Origin: an uncultured Clostridium sp.
Lineage (GTDB): Bacteria; Bacillota; Clostridia; TANB77; CAG-508
Assembly (NCBI GenBank): GCA_900552135.1
Contig: URYN01000008.1
Location: 21,369-85,368 of the forward strand
DNA: 64,000 nt
Reading direction: 5' to 3'
Shown: one piece after another, positions 32,208 to 41,640 of the stretch
How positions within the stretch are numbered: the stretch's first letter is position 1
How the letters are laid out: each line of letters starts with the position of its first letter
Translations under genes and position numbers: made by a program
Notes under the pieces: generated by a model
Told to the model about the DNA's origin: nothing
The model's input: only the letters and a program-made list of their open reading frames with translations
Databases searched by the model: none

Positions 32208-34982
32208 ATGAAGAGAAAAATTTTAAATATTATAAAAATAGTAGTATTGCTTAGCGTTTTTTTGGGAACTCTTAACATCGGCAATACTACTTTTGCGACT
32301 GATGCAAATCAAACTCTTGAAGATGGAGTATATACCATAAAATCTGCTCTAAACGAGAAGTTTATGTTTGATATTTACAACAGTTTAAAAACAAACGATG
32401 CTAAGGTGGAATTATGGACAGGTGGAGGAACAAATAACCAAAAATTTACCATTAAGTATATTGGAAATGGATGTTATACAATATCACCTGTACATTCTGG
32501 AAAATTTATTGATGTTGCACATAACTCAAAAGAGCCTGGAACCCAAGTTCTACAATATGAATATCATGGTGGAGATAACCAAAAGTGGATTATAAAAGAT
32601 GCTGGAAATGGTTATTTTAACATAATTTCTAAGAGCAATGGATTATATTTAGATATACCTCATTCTGACGCTCATGATGGTTCATTAGTGCAGGTATGGA
32701 CTAGTAATGGATGTAATAATCAAAAATTTAAATTTGTAAAAGAGGGAGAAGAAACACCCACAGGAACTAAAACAATAAATGATGGAATTTATCAAATACA
32801 AACTGCTGAAGATACATCAAAGGTTGTTGATATAGGTGGAAGCTCTACTCAAGATGGCACAAATATTGGGGTATGGGAAAACTCATCTACAGCCAACCAG
32901 AAATTTAACATAAAATATAGAAATGACGGTTATTATACAATATCTGCAATGCATTCTGGAAAATATATTGATGTTGCAGGAAGCTCAAAACAAAATGGTG
33001 CAACTGTTGACCAATGGGAGTACCATGGTGGAAATAACCAACAGTGGGTAATTAGAGACGCTGGAAACGGATATTATTACATAATTTCAAAATGTAATGG
33101 CTTGTATTTAACAGTTGATAACGGAAGGATAGTAACGTCAAAATTAAATAATTCTTCAAGCCAAAAGTTTAAGCTTACTGTTCCAACTGCAATGAAAGGT
33201 ACAAAAACATTAGAAGATGGAACTTATACTATTGCTTCGGTAGCAAATACAAGGCTTGTAATAGATATTCCTCATAGCTCTAAAGATAATGGTGAAAAGA
33301 TTGAACTATGGAGAAATGGCAAAACTGCAAATCAAAAATTTAATATAAAATATGTTGGTGATGGATATTACACAATAACTGCAACACATGCAAATACATC
33401 AATAGAACTTGCCAATGGAACTACAATAATTGGAACTAAGATTACTCAATATGCTAACAATGGCTCTGATGCACAAAAATGGATTATAAAAGAAGCCGGA
33501 AATGGAGAATATTACATAATTTCTAAAAATAGTGAATTATATATGACTGTTGAGAATGAAGAAGTTAAAGAAGGTGCTAATTTAACAATTCAAAATTATT
33601 CAGGAAGAGTTGCACAAAAATTTACAATAACTGATTCTAAGGTTGTTGTTGACATAGACGATAACAAATATCCTGGATATAAAGCAGCACTTGAAAAATT
33701 ATTAGCAGCACATCCAAACTGGAATGTAAAATTCCTATATACAGGATTGAAATTTGATAATGCAGTTGCTGGTGAAGCAGAAGTACATGGAAGAAACTTA
33801 GTGGAAACATCAAATAGTGGAGAATGGGTATGTTCGACTTGTGGAACACAACTATATGATAGTGGCTGGTACTGTGCTTCTGAAAAAGCTATAGCATATT
33901 ACATGGATCCAAGAAACTTTTTAGATGAAGTAAATATATTCCAATTCCAAGATGTAAATGAATATATGGACGAGGCTTGTACATTAGACGGAATAAAGGC
34001 TAAAGTAAAAGATACATATTTACAAAATTATGCCGAAGATATAGAAAAGGCATGTAGAAACACAAATGTAAATCCATACTACATAATTGCAAGATTAATT
34101 CAAGAACAGGGGAAAAATGGAACGCAAATCGGAAGAGGCATGGACGGTGGAGATGGAAAAACATATTACAACCCATTCAACATCAGTGCAAACGGAACTG
34201 GTTGGAATCAAATTTATGCAAATGCCTTAGCTAGAGCAAAAAGAGAAGGTTGGGACACAATGCAGAAAGCCTTAGAAGGTGGAATTGGTTTCTGCAAAGA
34301 AAACTGGCTAGAGAATTACCAAAATACACTATACCAAAACAGATTTGATATAGATTCAACAAATGGAACGGCTTTATATACTCACCAATATATGCAAAAC
34401 TTAATGGGAGCATATAGTGAAGCACAAACATTACAAAGCATGTACAAAAATACTAGTAAGCTAGATTCAAGCTTTACTTTCATAATTCCATTATATGAGC
34501 AAATGGATAAAACGGTTACACCATTACCATCTGCTAGCTCTGAAACATATCCTATGAATGTTGAAACAACAGGAACAAATGTACTTTTCAGATCTGGACC
34601 AAGTACTTCTTCAAGTGTAATTAGAACAATTTCAAACAAAGGAACAGTATTTTTATCAATAGAAAGAGGAATTAATTCGGACTGGCAAAAGGTAGTTGCA
34701 TCAGATGGTACTATAGGATATATATCAGGAAAATATCTAAAACAAATTGAAGATGTTAAAACCTGCAATTATAAGGCTAATGTAAAAACTAATGATGGAT
34801 ATGGTTGTAATGTGAGGTTAGGACCAAGTACAGATGTTTCTAAGCTTACAGCACTAGCTGAAAATGCAGAGGTAACAGTAATAGATAATTCAACTTATAA
34901 AAATATAAATGGCTATGATTGGTATAGAATTATAATTTCAGATGGAAGGCAAGCATTTATACCAAGTATATATTTAAAGTAA
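32208..34982 (+). CDS. Secreted autolysin: three ricin-type lectin domains, glucosaminidase, two SH3b domains
   Basis: A 924-residue secreted wall hydrolase. A signal peptide (KRKILNIIKIVVLLSVFLG, cleavage near TFAT) precedes three ricin-type beta-trefoils (residues about 36-180, 188-325, 331-475) with repeated QKW/QKF motifs. The mannosyl-glycoprotein endo-beta-N-acetylglucosaminidase (LytD/GH73-like) domain follows at about 490-765, with VNPYYIIARLIQEQGKNG as the probable catalytic region. Two SH3b domains (about 783-845 and 848-924) bind the wall. A CSTCG...CAS stretch near 542 suggests a disulfide or zinc insert. Lectin binding to the locus' own polysaccharide is inference. Confidence 0.85.
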   Translation: MKRKILNIIKIVVLLSVFLGTLNIGNTTFATDANQTLEDGVYTIKSALNEKFMFDIYNSLKTNDAKVELWTGGGTNNQKFTIKYIGNGCYTISPVHSGKFIDVAHNSKEPGTQVLQYEYHGGDNQKWIIKDAGNGYFNIISKSNGLYLDIPHSDAHDGSLVQVWTSNGCNNQKFKFVKEGEETPTGTKTINDGIYQIQTAEDTSKVVDIGGSSTQDGTNIGVWENSSTANQKFNIKYRNDGYYTISAMHSGKYIDVAGSSKQNGATVDQWEYHGGNNQQWVIRDAGNGYYYIISKCNGLYLTVDNGRIVTSKLNNSSSQKFKLTVPTAMKGTKTLEDGTYTIASVANTRLVIDIPHSSKDNGEKIELWRNGKTANQKFNIKYVGDGYYTITATHANTSIELANGTTIIGTKITQYANNGSDAQKWIIKEAGNGEYYIISKNSELYMTVENEEVKEGANLTIQNYSGRVAQKFTITDSKVVVDIDDNKYPGYKAALEKLLAAHPNWNVKFLYTGLKFDNAVAGEAEVHGRNLVETSNSGEWVCSTCGTQLYDSGWYCASEKAIAYYMDPRNFLDEVNIFQFQDVNEYMDEACTLDGIKAKVKDTYLQNYAEDIEKACRNTNVNPYYIIARLIQEQGKNGTQIGRGMDGGDGKTYYNPFNISANGTGWNQIYANALARAKREGWDTMQKALEGGIGFCKENWLENYQNTLYQNRFDIDSTNGTALYTHQYMQNLMGAYSEAQTLQSMYKNTSKLDSSFTFIIPLYEQMDKTVTPLPSASSETYPMNVETTGTNVLFRSGPSTSSSVIRTISNKGTVFLSIERGINSDWQKVVASDGTIGYISGKYLKQIEDVKTCNYKANVKTNDGYGCNVRLGPSTDVSKLTALAENAEVTVIDNSTYKNINGYDWYRIIISDGRQAFIPSIYLK

Positions 34983-35092
34983 ATATATGAGCTAATGAAA
35001 AACAATTATTACAACATACAAAAGTATAAAAAAGGCTGAATATAATTAATTTATTTCCAGCCTGATTTATACTCTGAGGAAGGAGAAATAAT

Positions 35093-35968
35093 ATGAAGAT
35101 GATAAACGAAAAAAGTAAAATAAAAACATTTATATCATTAATAGTTCTATTTGCGATAATGCTAATGATGAATAATGTTTATGCTGGAATGGCGGATTTT
35201 GACGACAAGACGGCAGATGCTCAAGCAAACGAGCAACTTGCAAATCAAGAAAAAGCAGAAAGTGAAAATGCGGGAAAATCAAGTAATAATTATCTTGCAG
35301 CACTTGAAATTGATGGATACAAATTATCGCCTGAATTTGATAAACAAACTCAAGAATATACATTAAATTCTGAGGTTAAAGAAGACAGCATAACAATAAA
35401 AGCAACAGCTGACGATGAAAAAGCAACTGTTACTGGTACAGGGAATATAAAACTTCAAACAGGAGAAAATAATTTAAGAATAGATGTAAAGGCAGAGAGC
35501 GGAACTGTAAGAACATATTTTGTAAAAGTTACAAGAAAAATTGAAGATGAAACATTAAGACTTTCTTCCATAAAATTAAGTGCGGTTGATCAAAATGGTA
35601 ATAAAGATGTGCTAGAATTATCACCGGCATTCTCAGAAAATGTGTTTAGCTACACAACAAGAGTTTATAATGGAGCATCAAAAGTTGATGTAAATGCATT
35701 TTCTTCAAATGAAGATGCAAAAGTAACAGTAGAAGGAAATAATGATTTGAAAGATGGCAATAATTCAATTATTATAACTGTATCCAAAGAAGGATCAACA
35801 GGAACAGTATCATACAAAATAGACGTCATTAGAGAAAATAATATTGTAACTAATTCTACAGTTGCTACAGCAGAACAAAATAATAAACTTGCAATTTTAG
35901 CTATAATAATTGTAGTAATTATACTTTTTGTACTATTAAGAAGAAAAAAGAAGAAAAGCAGACATTAA
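35093..35968 (+). CDS. Cell-surface protein with two cadherin-like beta-sandwich domains
   Basis: A 291-residue membrane-anchored protein: signal peptide (FISLIVLFAIMLMMNNVYA), a charged segment, then two cadherin-like (Cadherin-like beta sandwich, Firmicute type) repeats at about 65-150 (YLAALEIDGYKLSPEFD, TVRTYFVKVTRK) and 157-250 (TLRLSSIKLSAVDQNG, TVSYKIDVIRE). A C-terminal helix with a poly-Lys/Arg tail (FVLLRRKKKKSRH) anchors it. Function unknown; likely binds the wall or other surface proteins. A possible hairpin terminator for the autolysin gene lies at 35033-35063. Confidence 0.78.
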   Translation: MKMINEKSKIKTFISLIVLFAIMLMMNNVYAGMADFDDKTADAQANEQLANQEKAESENAGKSSNNYLAALEIDGYKLSPEFDKQTQEYTLNSEVKEDSITIKATADDEKATVTGTGNIKLQTGENNLRIDVKAESGTVRTYFVKVTRKIEDETLRLSSIKLSAVDQNGNKDVLELSPAFSENVFSYTTRVYNGASKVDVNAFSSNEDAKVTVEGNNDLKDGNNSIIITVSKEGSTGTVSYKIDVIRENNIVTNSTVATAEQNNKLAILAIIIVVIILFVLLRRKKKKSRH

Positions 35969-35992
35969 AATTAAAAAATATAATATAAAATT

Positions 35993-36021
35993 TTGACAAG
36001 ACAGATATTATATAATATAAT
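35993..36021 (+). promoter_or_regulatory. Promoter of the Wzt/Wzm exporter
   Basis: TTGACA at 35993-35998, 17 bases, TATAAT at 36016-36021. It lies 33 bases before the ATG at 36054. Confidence 0.75.
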
Positions 36022-36053
36022 GATAGCGAAAATAAAAAGAAAGGCAAAATGAG

Positions 36054-36797
36054 ATGTCAAAGGAAGAGCAAGAAAATAGGATTATTGTTGATCATGTATA
36101 CAAAACTTTCAATATATACATGGACAAGGCAAATAGTTTAAAAGAAAAAGTATTATTTTGGAATAGAAATAAAAAAGAAAAAAGAGAAGTATTAAAAGAC
36201 ATAAATCTTACAATTAAAAATGGAGAGGCTGTTGCATTAATTGGTGTTAATGGAAGTGGAAAATCTACATTGCTTAAATTAATGACTAAGATAATTTATC
36301 CTAATAAAGGTAAAATTGAAACTTACGGAAAACTAACTTCTTTATTGGAACTTGGCGCAGGATTTCACCCTGATTTCTCAGGAAGAGAAAACATATATTT
36401 TAATGCTTCAATATTTGGTCTAACAAGAAAGCAAATAGATGAAAGATTAAATGATATTATAGAGTTTTCAGAATTAGGATCTTATATAGATAACCCTGTA
36501 AGAACTTATTCATCAGGAATGTATATGAGACTTGCGTTTGCTGTTGCTATTAATGTTGATGCGGACATACTATTAGTCGATGAAATATTAGCTGTTGGAG
36601 ATCAACATTTCCAAGAAAAATGTATTGCAAAAATGAAGGAATTAAAGGCACAAGGAAAAACTATGGTATTCGTAACACACAGCATGGGAACAGTAAAAGA
36701 ATTCTGTACAAGAGCCGTATGGTTGAGTGACGGAGTTGTAAAGATGGACGGAAAGCCAGATGATGTAATAGAAGAATATTTGAAGGAGACTTTGTAA
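36054..36797 (+). CDS. Polysaccharide ABC exporter, ATP-binding subunit (Wzt/TagH-like)
   Basis: The ATPase of an ABC exporter for completed polysaccharide chains. IIVDHVYKTFNIY and LKEKVLFWNRNKKEKREVL are typical of Wzt/TagH/KpsT. Walker A is GVNGSGKSTLLK, the signature YSSGMYMRLAFA, Walker B ILLVDEILAVGD and the switch TH in VTHSMG. There is no C-terminal carbohydrate-binding extension (247 residues), so chain-end recognition of the Wzt-O9a kind is not expected. The permease follows without a gap. Confidence 0.93.
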   Translation: MSKEEQENRIIVDHVYKTFNIYMDKANSLKEKVLFWNRNKKEKREVLKDINLTIKNGEAVALIGVNGSGKSTLLKLMTKIIYPNKGKIETYGKLTSLLELGAGFHPDFSGRENIYFNASIFGLTRKQIDERLNDIIEFSELGSYIDNPVRTYSSGMYMRLAFAVAINVDADILLVDEILAVGDQHFQEKCIAKMKELKAQGKTMVFVTHSMGTVKEFCTRAVWLSDGVVKMDGKPDDVIEEYLKETL

Positions 36798-37571
36798 ATG
36801 AACATAATAAAGGATTTGTACGCATATAGAGAACTATTAAAAACAAACATAACAAAAGATGTAGGTGGAAAATATAAACACTCATTTTTAGGCGTGTTAT
36901 GGTCTTTTTTAAATCCACTACTTCAAATTGCTGTATATGCATTAGTTTTCCAAGTAATATTAAAAAGCGATATAGAGAACTATGCTGTTTACTTGTGTTG
37001 TGGTTTAATTCCGTGGCAATATTTTTCTAATGTTGTTATAAGAGGAGCAGCTGTAATGGTTGATAACGGCAATATTATAAAAAAAGTATATTTTCCGCGA
37101 GAAATTCTGCCAATATCACTTGTTGCAAGTGAAGGAGTAAACTTTTTAATTGCAACAATAATTATACTAGGATTTGTTATTTTTGGGGGAATCGGATTAT
37201 CATGGAATATATTATGGTATTTCTTAATACTTGCAATACAATTCATTGTATCTATAGGAATATCACTTCTTGTAAGTAGTTTAACAGTATACTTTAGAGA
37301 TTTATTACACTTGCTAGGTGTATTTATGCAATTGTTGTTTTACGCAACACCAATTGTGTATTCGATGAATGCTGTACCAGCAAATTTTAGATGGCTATTA
37401 AGATTAAATCCAATGTCGTACTTAATAGATGGTTATAGGTCGATATTCTATAGTAAAACAATGCCAGATTTTAGAGGATTGCTAATTGCATTTATAATGG
37501 GAATAGTTCTTTGCATAGTTGGATATTTTGTATTCAAAAAATTAGAGAAGAGATTTGCAGAGGAATTATAA
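36798..37571 (+). CDS. Polysaccharide ABC exporter, permease (Wzm/TagG-like)
   Basis: The membrane partner of the upstream ATPase. The 257-residue protein starts with the amphipathic LYAYRELLKTNITKDVGGKY, has FLGVLWSFLNPLLQIAVYA as its first helix, and ends in RLNPMSYLIDGYR and a last helix, the usual ABC-2 polysaccharide permease pattern of six helices. A terminator at 37583-37620 closes the pair. Confidence 0.92.
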   Translation: MNIIKDLYAYRELLKTNITKDVGGKYKHSFLGVLWSFLNPLLQIAVYALVFQVILKSDIENYAVYLCCGLIPWQYFSNVVIRGAAVMVDNGNIIKKVYFPREILPISLVASEGVNFLIATIIILGFVIFGGIGLSWNILWYFLILAIQFIVSIGISLLVSSLTVYFRDLLHLLGVFMQLLFYATPIVYSMNAVPANFRWLLRLNPMSYLIDGYRSIFYSKTMPDFRGLLIAFIMGIVLCIVGYFVFKKLEKRFAEEL

Positions 37572-37582
37572 TTTATTATACC

Positions 37583-37620
37583 AAAACCATAAATGTTAGA
37601 AATAATGTTTATGGTTTTTT
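37583..37620 (+). terminator. Rho-independent terminator of the exporter operon
   Basis: AAAACCATAAA (37583-37593) pairs with TTTATGGTTTT (37608-37618) and continues in T's. Confidence 0.85.
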
Positions 37621-37707
37621 GTTGCTTTTTGTCGTACTTCTATTGCTTTTTTAGACTTTAATATATATAATAATCTTGAAAAATAGAATCATAAAAGGAA
37701 AATATTT

Positions 37708-39240
37708 ATGGAAGAAAATAAGAAAAAGGAAAATATTGAAAAGAAAAAAACATCTGATATAAAGAGCTTATTTACAATAGAAAATTTGTTGTGTTTTTTT
37801 ATAATAATATGTCCAATATTAGATGTTGCAAGCTTTCTTTTTAGAAATTATTTTAAAACCAATATTTCAATATCTACATTTATAAGACCAATTATTCCTA
37901 TTATAGGAATTTGCTATATATTTTTTAAAGACAAGCTGAAACCTCAATTATTTATAGCTTGTGCTTGCTATGCGGTTTATGCAATTTGCCATCTCTATAT
38001 TTTTTACAAGCAAAGAGCAGGCTGTGCGTATGGTACAATTATTCAAGAAATTCAATATTTAACAAATTATACTTTCATGATAATGAATTTGTTTATTTAC
38101 ACATACATATTTGCTCACAAGAATAGAGAAAAAGAACTAAAAGAAAAAAAACCAAAAAAAACAATTAATAAGCTAAAAATGTCAGTGCTAATTTCACTTA
38201 CCATTTATATAGCACTTATGTATATTTCATTAATTACAGGAACATCTTCATATACATATAATGAGGTACAGATTGGATATAAGGGATGGTTTGAATCCGG
38301 AAATAGTATTGGAACAATAATGTTGCTTGAGATATTTATTGTACTTCCTAATCTAAGTAAAAATAATAGAACAGAAATTAGAATTTGGTCGTTTATGCTA
38401 ATAGTACTTGCAGGAGCATATCTTTGCACTTTGTTGGGCACAAGAACAGGATTGTTTGGATTTATAATTGTAATTCTGGCATATTGTGTTATTGGCATAA
38501 TTAACAGTTTAATAAAAAATAACAGAATAAATAAAAAAGCATTACCGGCATTTTTGATTACTCTTGTTGTTATTGGAGTTGCAGTTATAGGGTTTGGTTC
38601 AAAAACTATTGAAAGAAGAAAAGATTTACAAGACAGAGAATCACAAATTTTAGATACAATGACAGGAAAGACGGCTCATGTAACAGGAGATATTGTTGAA
38701 ATCGTTAGAAAAATAAAGAATAATGAAATAGATGAAAGCTACATGCAAGATAGTATGCAACAAGCTTATTTGAATTTATATAATATTGCAAACGAGAAGC
38801 AGATTACAAATACAAATATGCGTGCATTACAATTTATATATCATAGTGAATTGATAAAAAATCAAAACAGTATTCCAATGCTTCTTTTTGGAAATGGATA
38901 CATTCTTCATTTTTATGAAATGATTTTTGAAATGGAAGTTCCAGCATTCTTATATAATTTTGGAGTTATAGGATTTTTCTTATATTTTATGCCATTCTTG
39001 ATGATTGCAATTTATGGAACATATATAATGGTAAAAAAAATAAAGAATATAAATATTGAATTTTCTATGAGTGTTTTAGGACTATGGTTTGCAATATTTA
39101 TATCATTCTTATCTGGATACACATTCTTTAATTCATCTAGCATGATGATTATAATAGTTCTTGCAACTTTTATAGTAAGTGGTTGTAAAGATTTCGATGA
39201 TGATGAAATGAAAATATATAATGGAAAGGTAAAAGAATGA
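37708..39240 (+). CDS. O-antigen ligase/polymerase-like membrane protein
   Basis: A 510-residue protein with about eleven helices and one large loop (residues about 305-400), the topology of the Wzy/WaaL superfamily that polymerises glycans or attaches them to an acceptor. IENLLCFFIIICPILDVASFLF opens the membrane part; GWFESGNSIGTIMLLEIFI and GTRTGLFGF lie in the central part. With an ABC-type exporter in the same locus, ligation or attachment is more likely than polymerisation. The C-terminus overlaps the next gene by four bases (ATGA). Confidence 0.7.
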   Translation: MEENKKKENIEKKKTSDIKSLFTIENLLCFFIIICPILDVASFLFRNYFKTNISISTFIRPIIPIIGICYIFFKDKLKPQLFIACACYAVYAICHLYIFYKQRAGCAYGTIIQEIQYLTNYTFMIMNLFIYTYIFAHKNREKELKEKKPKKTINKLKMSVLISLTIYIALMYISLITGTSSYTYNEVQIGYKGWFESGNSIGTIMLLEIFIVLPNLSKNNRTEIRIWSFMLIVLAGAYLCTLLGTRTGLFGFIIVILAYCVIGIINSLIKNNRINKKALPAFLITLVVIGVAVIGFGSKTIERRKDLQDRESQILDTMTGKTAHVTGDIVEIVRKIKNNEIDESYMQDSMQQAYLNLYNIANEKQITNTNMRALQFIYHSELIKNQNSIPMLLFGNGYILHFYEMIFEMEVPAFLYNFGVIGFFLYFMPFLMIAIYGTYIMVKKIKNINIEFSMSVLGLWFAIFISFLSGYTFFNSSSMMIIIVLATFIVSGCKDFDDDEMKIYNGKVKE

Positions 39241-40490
39241 AAAAAATTATTTTTGGAATAACAGGTCTTACCCTAGGTGGAGCAGAGAGAGTGCTTGTAG
39301 ATATTGCAAACAAACTTGTATTAAAATATGATGTAACAATTTTTACGATTTATGCAGGAGGAGAGCTTGAAAAAGAGCTTGACCAAAGAGTTCATATTAT
39401 AAGTTTATTTGATTTTAAGTACAACTCTATGGGAAAATTTAAGAAAAGGATTATTCCGATTAGAGTGTTGTTAGAAAAGAAAAAGATATTTAAAAAGTAT
39501 GTGGAAAGTGGCGGATATTCTACTCAGATTGCCTTTTTAGAGGGTCCAATCACAAGGATATTTAGTGTGAAAGATAAAAAGTCTACTAAGATTGCTTGGA
39601 TACACAATGATATTTCAAAGGTGTTTGGAAAAGGACCAAAGTCCAGATTAAAAAGACTTATAGACAGAAATATATACGAAAAGTTTGATACACTTGTTTT
39701 TGTTAGTATGGATAACCTAGATAAATTTAATAAAATTTATGATGATATGGATTTACCTCATGAGAAAGTAATTAATAATTACATTGATAGTGAAAGAATT
39801 CTTAAGCTTGCTGAAGAAGAAATGAGTGAGGAAGATGAAAAACTTTTAAAAGTTGACAAAGTAAATAATGTCAATGAAGCCAATAAAAACAATCAAGTTG
39901 ATAGAACTAGTAATTTTGATAAGAGTGATAACGCTAATTTTATTGCTGGACCAACTATTCTGCAAGTTTCTAGACTTGTTAGCCAGAAAGCTATAGATAG
40001 ACTTATAAAGGTTCACTCAAAGCTGATAAAGCAAGGCTATAACCACAGAATCTTTGTGGTAGGAGACGGACCTCTTAAAGAAAAATTAGAAAAGCAAATT
40101 CAGGAAGAAAATGTTGAGAGTTCTTTTAAATTATTAGGAGCAAGAGAAAATCCATATCCTTTAGTGAAAGAGGCAGATTTCTTTTGCTTGCTTTCAAATT
40201 TTGAAGGATACCCAATGGTAGTTGAAGAAGCAAAAATACTAAATAAATTCATTCTTGCTACCAATACGGCTACAAGAGAAGCTTTAATTGATTATGCAAG
40301 CAAGAGTTACATTGTTTCTAATAACGAAGAAGGCGTGGAAGAAGCCTTGAAGTTTGCAATAAAAAATTACAGACAAAAAAATAAGCAAAATAATCAATAT
40401 GAATATGAAAATAATAGAATTATTGATAAAATAGAAAATATGATTGAAGAAAATAAAAAACACCCAGATAGAACAGGAAAGATAATATAA
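39237..40490 (+). CDS. Glycosyltransferase, family 4 type, with an Asn/Lys-rich insert
   Basis: A GT-B glycosyltransferase: FGITGLTLGGAERVLVDIA at the start, VVGDGPLKEKLEKQI and LLSNFEGYPMVVEEAKI with the donor-site Glu in the C-terminal domain. Between the two domains (residues about 200-235) there is a low-complexity insert (NNVNEANKNNQVDRTSNFD), probably a flexible linker or surface loop. Translation is coupled to the upstream gene by the ATGA overlap. Length 417 residues. Confidence 0.88.
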   Translation: MKKIIFGITGLTLGGAERVLVDIANKLVLKYDVTIFTIYAGGELEKELDQRVHIISLFDFKYNSMGKFKKRIIPIRVLLEKKKIFKKYVESGGYSTQIAFLEGPITRIFSVKDKKSTKIAWIHNDISKVFGKGPKSRLKRLIDRNIYEKFDTLVFVSMDNLDKFNKIYDDMDLPHEKVINNYIDSERILKLAEEEMSEEDEKLLKVDKVNNVNEANKNNQVDRTSNFDKSDNANFIAGPTILQVSRLVSQKAIDRLIKVHSKLIKQGYNHRIFVVGDGPLKEKLEKQIQEENVESSFKLLGARENPYPLVKEADFFCLLSNFEGYPMVVEEAKILNKFILATNTATREALIDYASKSYIVSNNEEGVEEALKFAIKNYRQKNKQNNQYEYENNRIIDKIENMIEENKKHPDRTGKII

Positions 40491-40557
40491 AAAATCTAGA
40501 GAAAGGACGAATCAATTAAAATAGATTAACAATTCTATATAATTGATTGAAAGAAAA

Positions 40558-41466
40558 ATGAAAATTTCAATACTTACAGCTACATATAACAGAGCCTATC
40601 TTTTAGATAAGTTATATGCAAGTATTTTAATAAATAGTAATAATTGCCCAGATGTTCAAGTAGAATGGCTGGTTATGGACGATGGATCAAAAGACAATAC
40701 TAAAAGATTAATGGAAGAATATTGCAAGGAAAAATTAATAGAAGTTAAATATTTTTATCAAGAAAACCAAGGAAAAATGGTGGCGATAAATAATCTGATG
40801 AAAGAGGTAACTGGAGATTTAATAGTAGAGTGTGATTCAGACGACTTCTTTACAAAGGACGCTTTTAAAATTATTATGCAAGCATTGCAAGAATGCAGAG
40901 ATATGGCAGACACCTATGCTTTAGTATTTCTGAAATATACCAAAGATGGACAAAACATGGGAAATAATTTTATAGAAAATAATTACCAGAGTACGATGTT
41001 TGATTTGTATTTTAAAGATGGAATCACAGGGGAAAAAGCCCTAGTATACAATACATCAATAAGAAAAAATTTTGAATATAAATTAGAACATAATGAGAAA
41101 TTTGTTACAGAAGCAAGATTGCATCATGAGATGGATTTACACCACCAAGTAAGATGTTTTAATAAGCCAATAATGATATGTGAATATCAAAAAGAAGGTT
41201 ATACTAAAAACATAAGCAAATTATTCAAAGAAAGTCCTTTTGGATATTACAATTATTTCAAAGAAATATTTAACCAAGACATGCACGGAGTAACTTTCAA
41301 AAAGAGATTGTATGTGTATAAGCATTACATACTATTTAGTGTATTAACTAAGGAAAAAAATCCAATAAAAAATGTTCATGGATTACTTAACAAAATAATG
41401 GTTGGAATATTGTATATTCCAGGAAAAATTGCAACAAAGATGAGAATGAAAAAACAAAATGAATAA
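40558..41466 (+). CDS. Glycosyltransferase, family 2
   Basis: MKISILTATYNRAYLLDKLY, WLVMDDGSKDNTKRLMEEY and VECDSDDFFTKDAF give a clear GT-A domain with its DSDD metal site. The C-terminal part has a basic RLHHEMDLHHQVRC region. Of the two possible starts, ATG 40558 is preferred over TTG 40543; both have weak binding sites. Length 302 residues. Confidence 0.87.
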   Translation: MKISILTATYNRAYLLDKLYASILINSNNCPDVQVEWLVMDDGSKDNTKRLMEEYCKEKLIEVKYFYQENQGKMVAINNLMKEVTGDLIVECDSDDFFTKDAFKIIMQALQECRDMADTYALVFLKYTKDGQNMGNNFIENNYQSTMFDLYFKDGITGEKALVYNTSIRKNFEYKLEHNEKFVTEARLHHEMDLHHQVRCFNKPIMICEYQKEGYTKNISKLFKESPFGYYNYFKEIFNQDMHGVTFKKRLYVYKHYILFSVLTKEKNPIKNVHGLLNKIMVGILYIPGKIATKMRMKKQNE

Positions 41467-41499
41467 ACAGAGATTAGAGCAGAATAACTAAAATAAAAG

Positions 41500-41527
41500 T
41501 TGAAAAATAATTGTGATATGATATAAT
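41500..41527 (+). promoter_or_regulatory. Promoter of the TagO/WecA-like gene
   Basis: TTGAAA at 41500-41505 and TATAAT at 41522-41527, 16 bases apart, giving a leader of about 110 nt before the ATG. Confidence 0.6.
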
Positions 41528-41640
41528 TCTAATGTCAGAATAAATCCTAATAAAATGGAAAAAAATTTAAAACGGCGAAAATTACAAAATTAAGAGTATA
41601 CTATACGTCGAAAACTTAAAATTGAAAGGAAATTAAAAGT

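Noticed and set aside
36054..37571. Wzt/Wzm pair considered as a teichoic-acid-only TagGH exporter
   Set aside because: No tagB, tagD or tagF-type gene is present, so the exported polymer cannot be assigned to teichoic acid.
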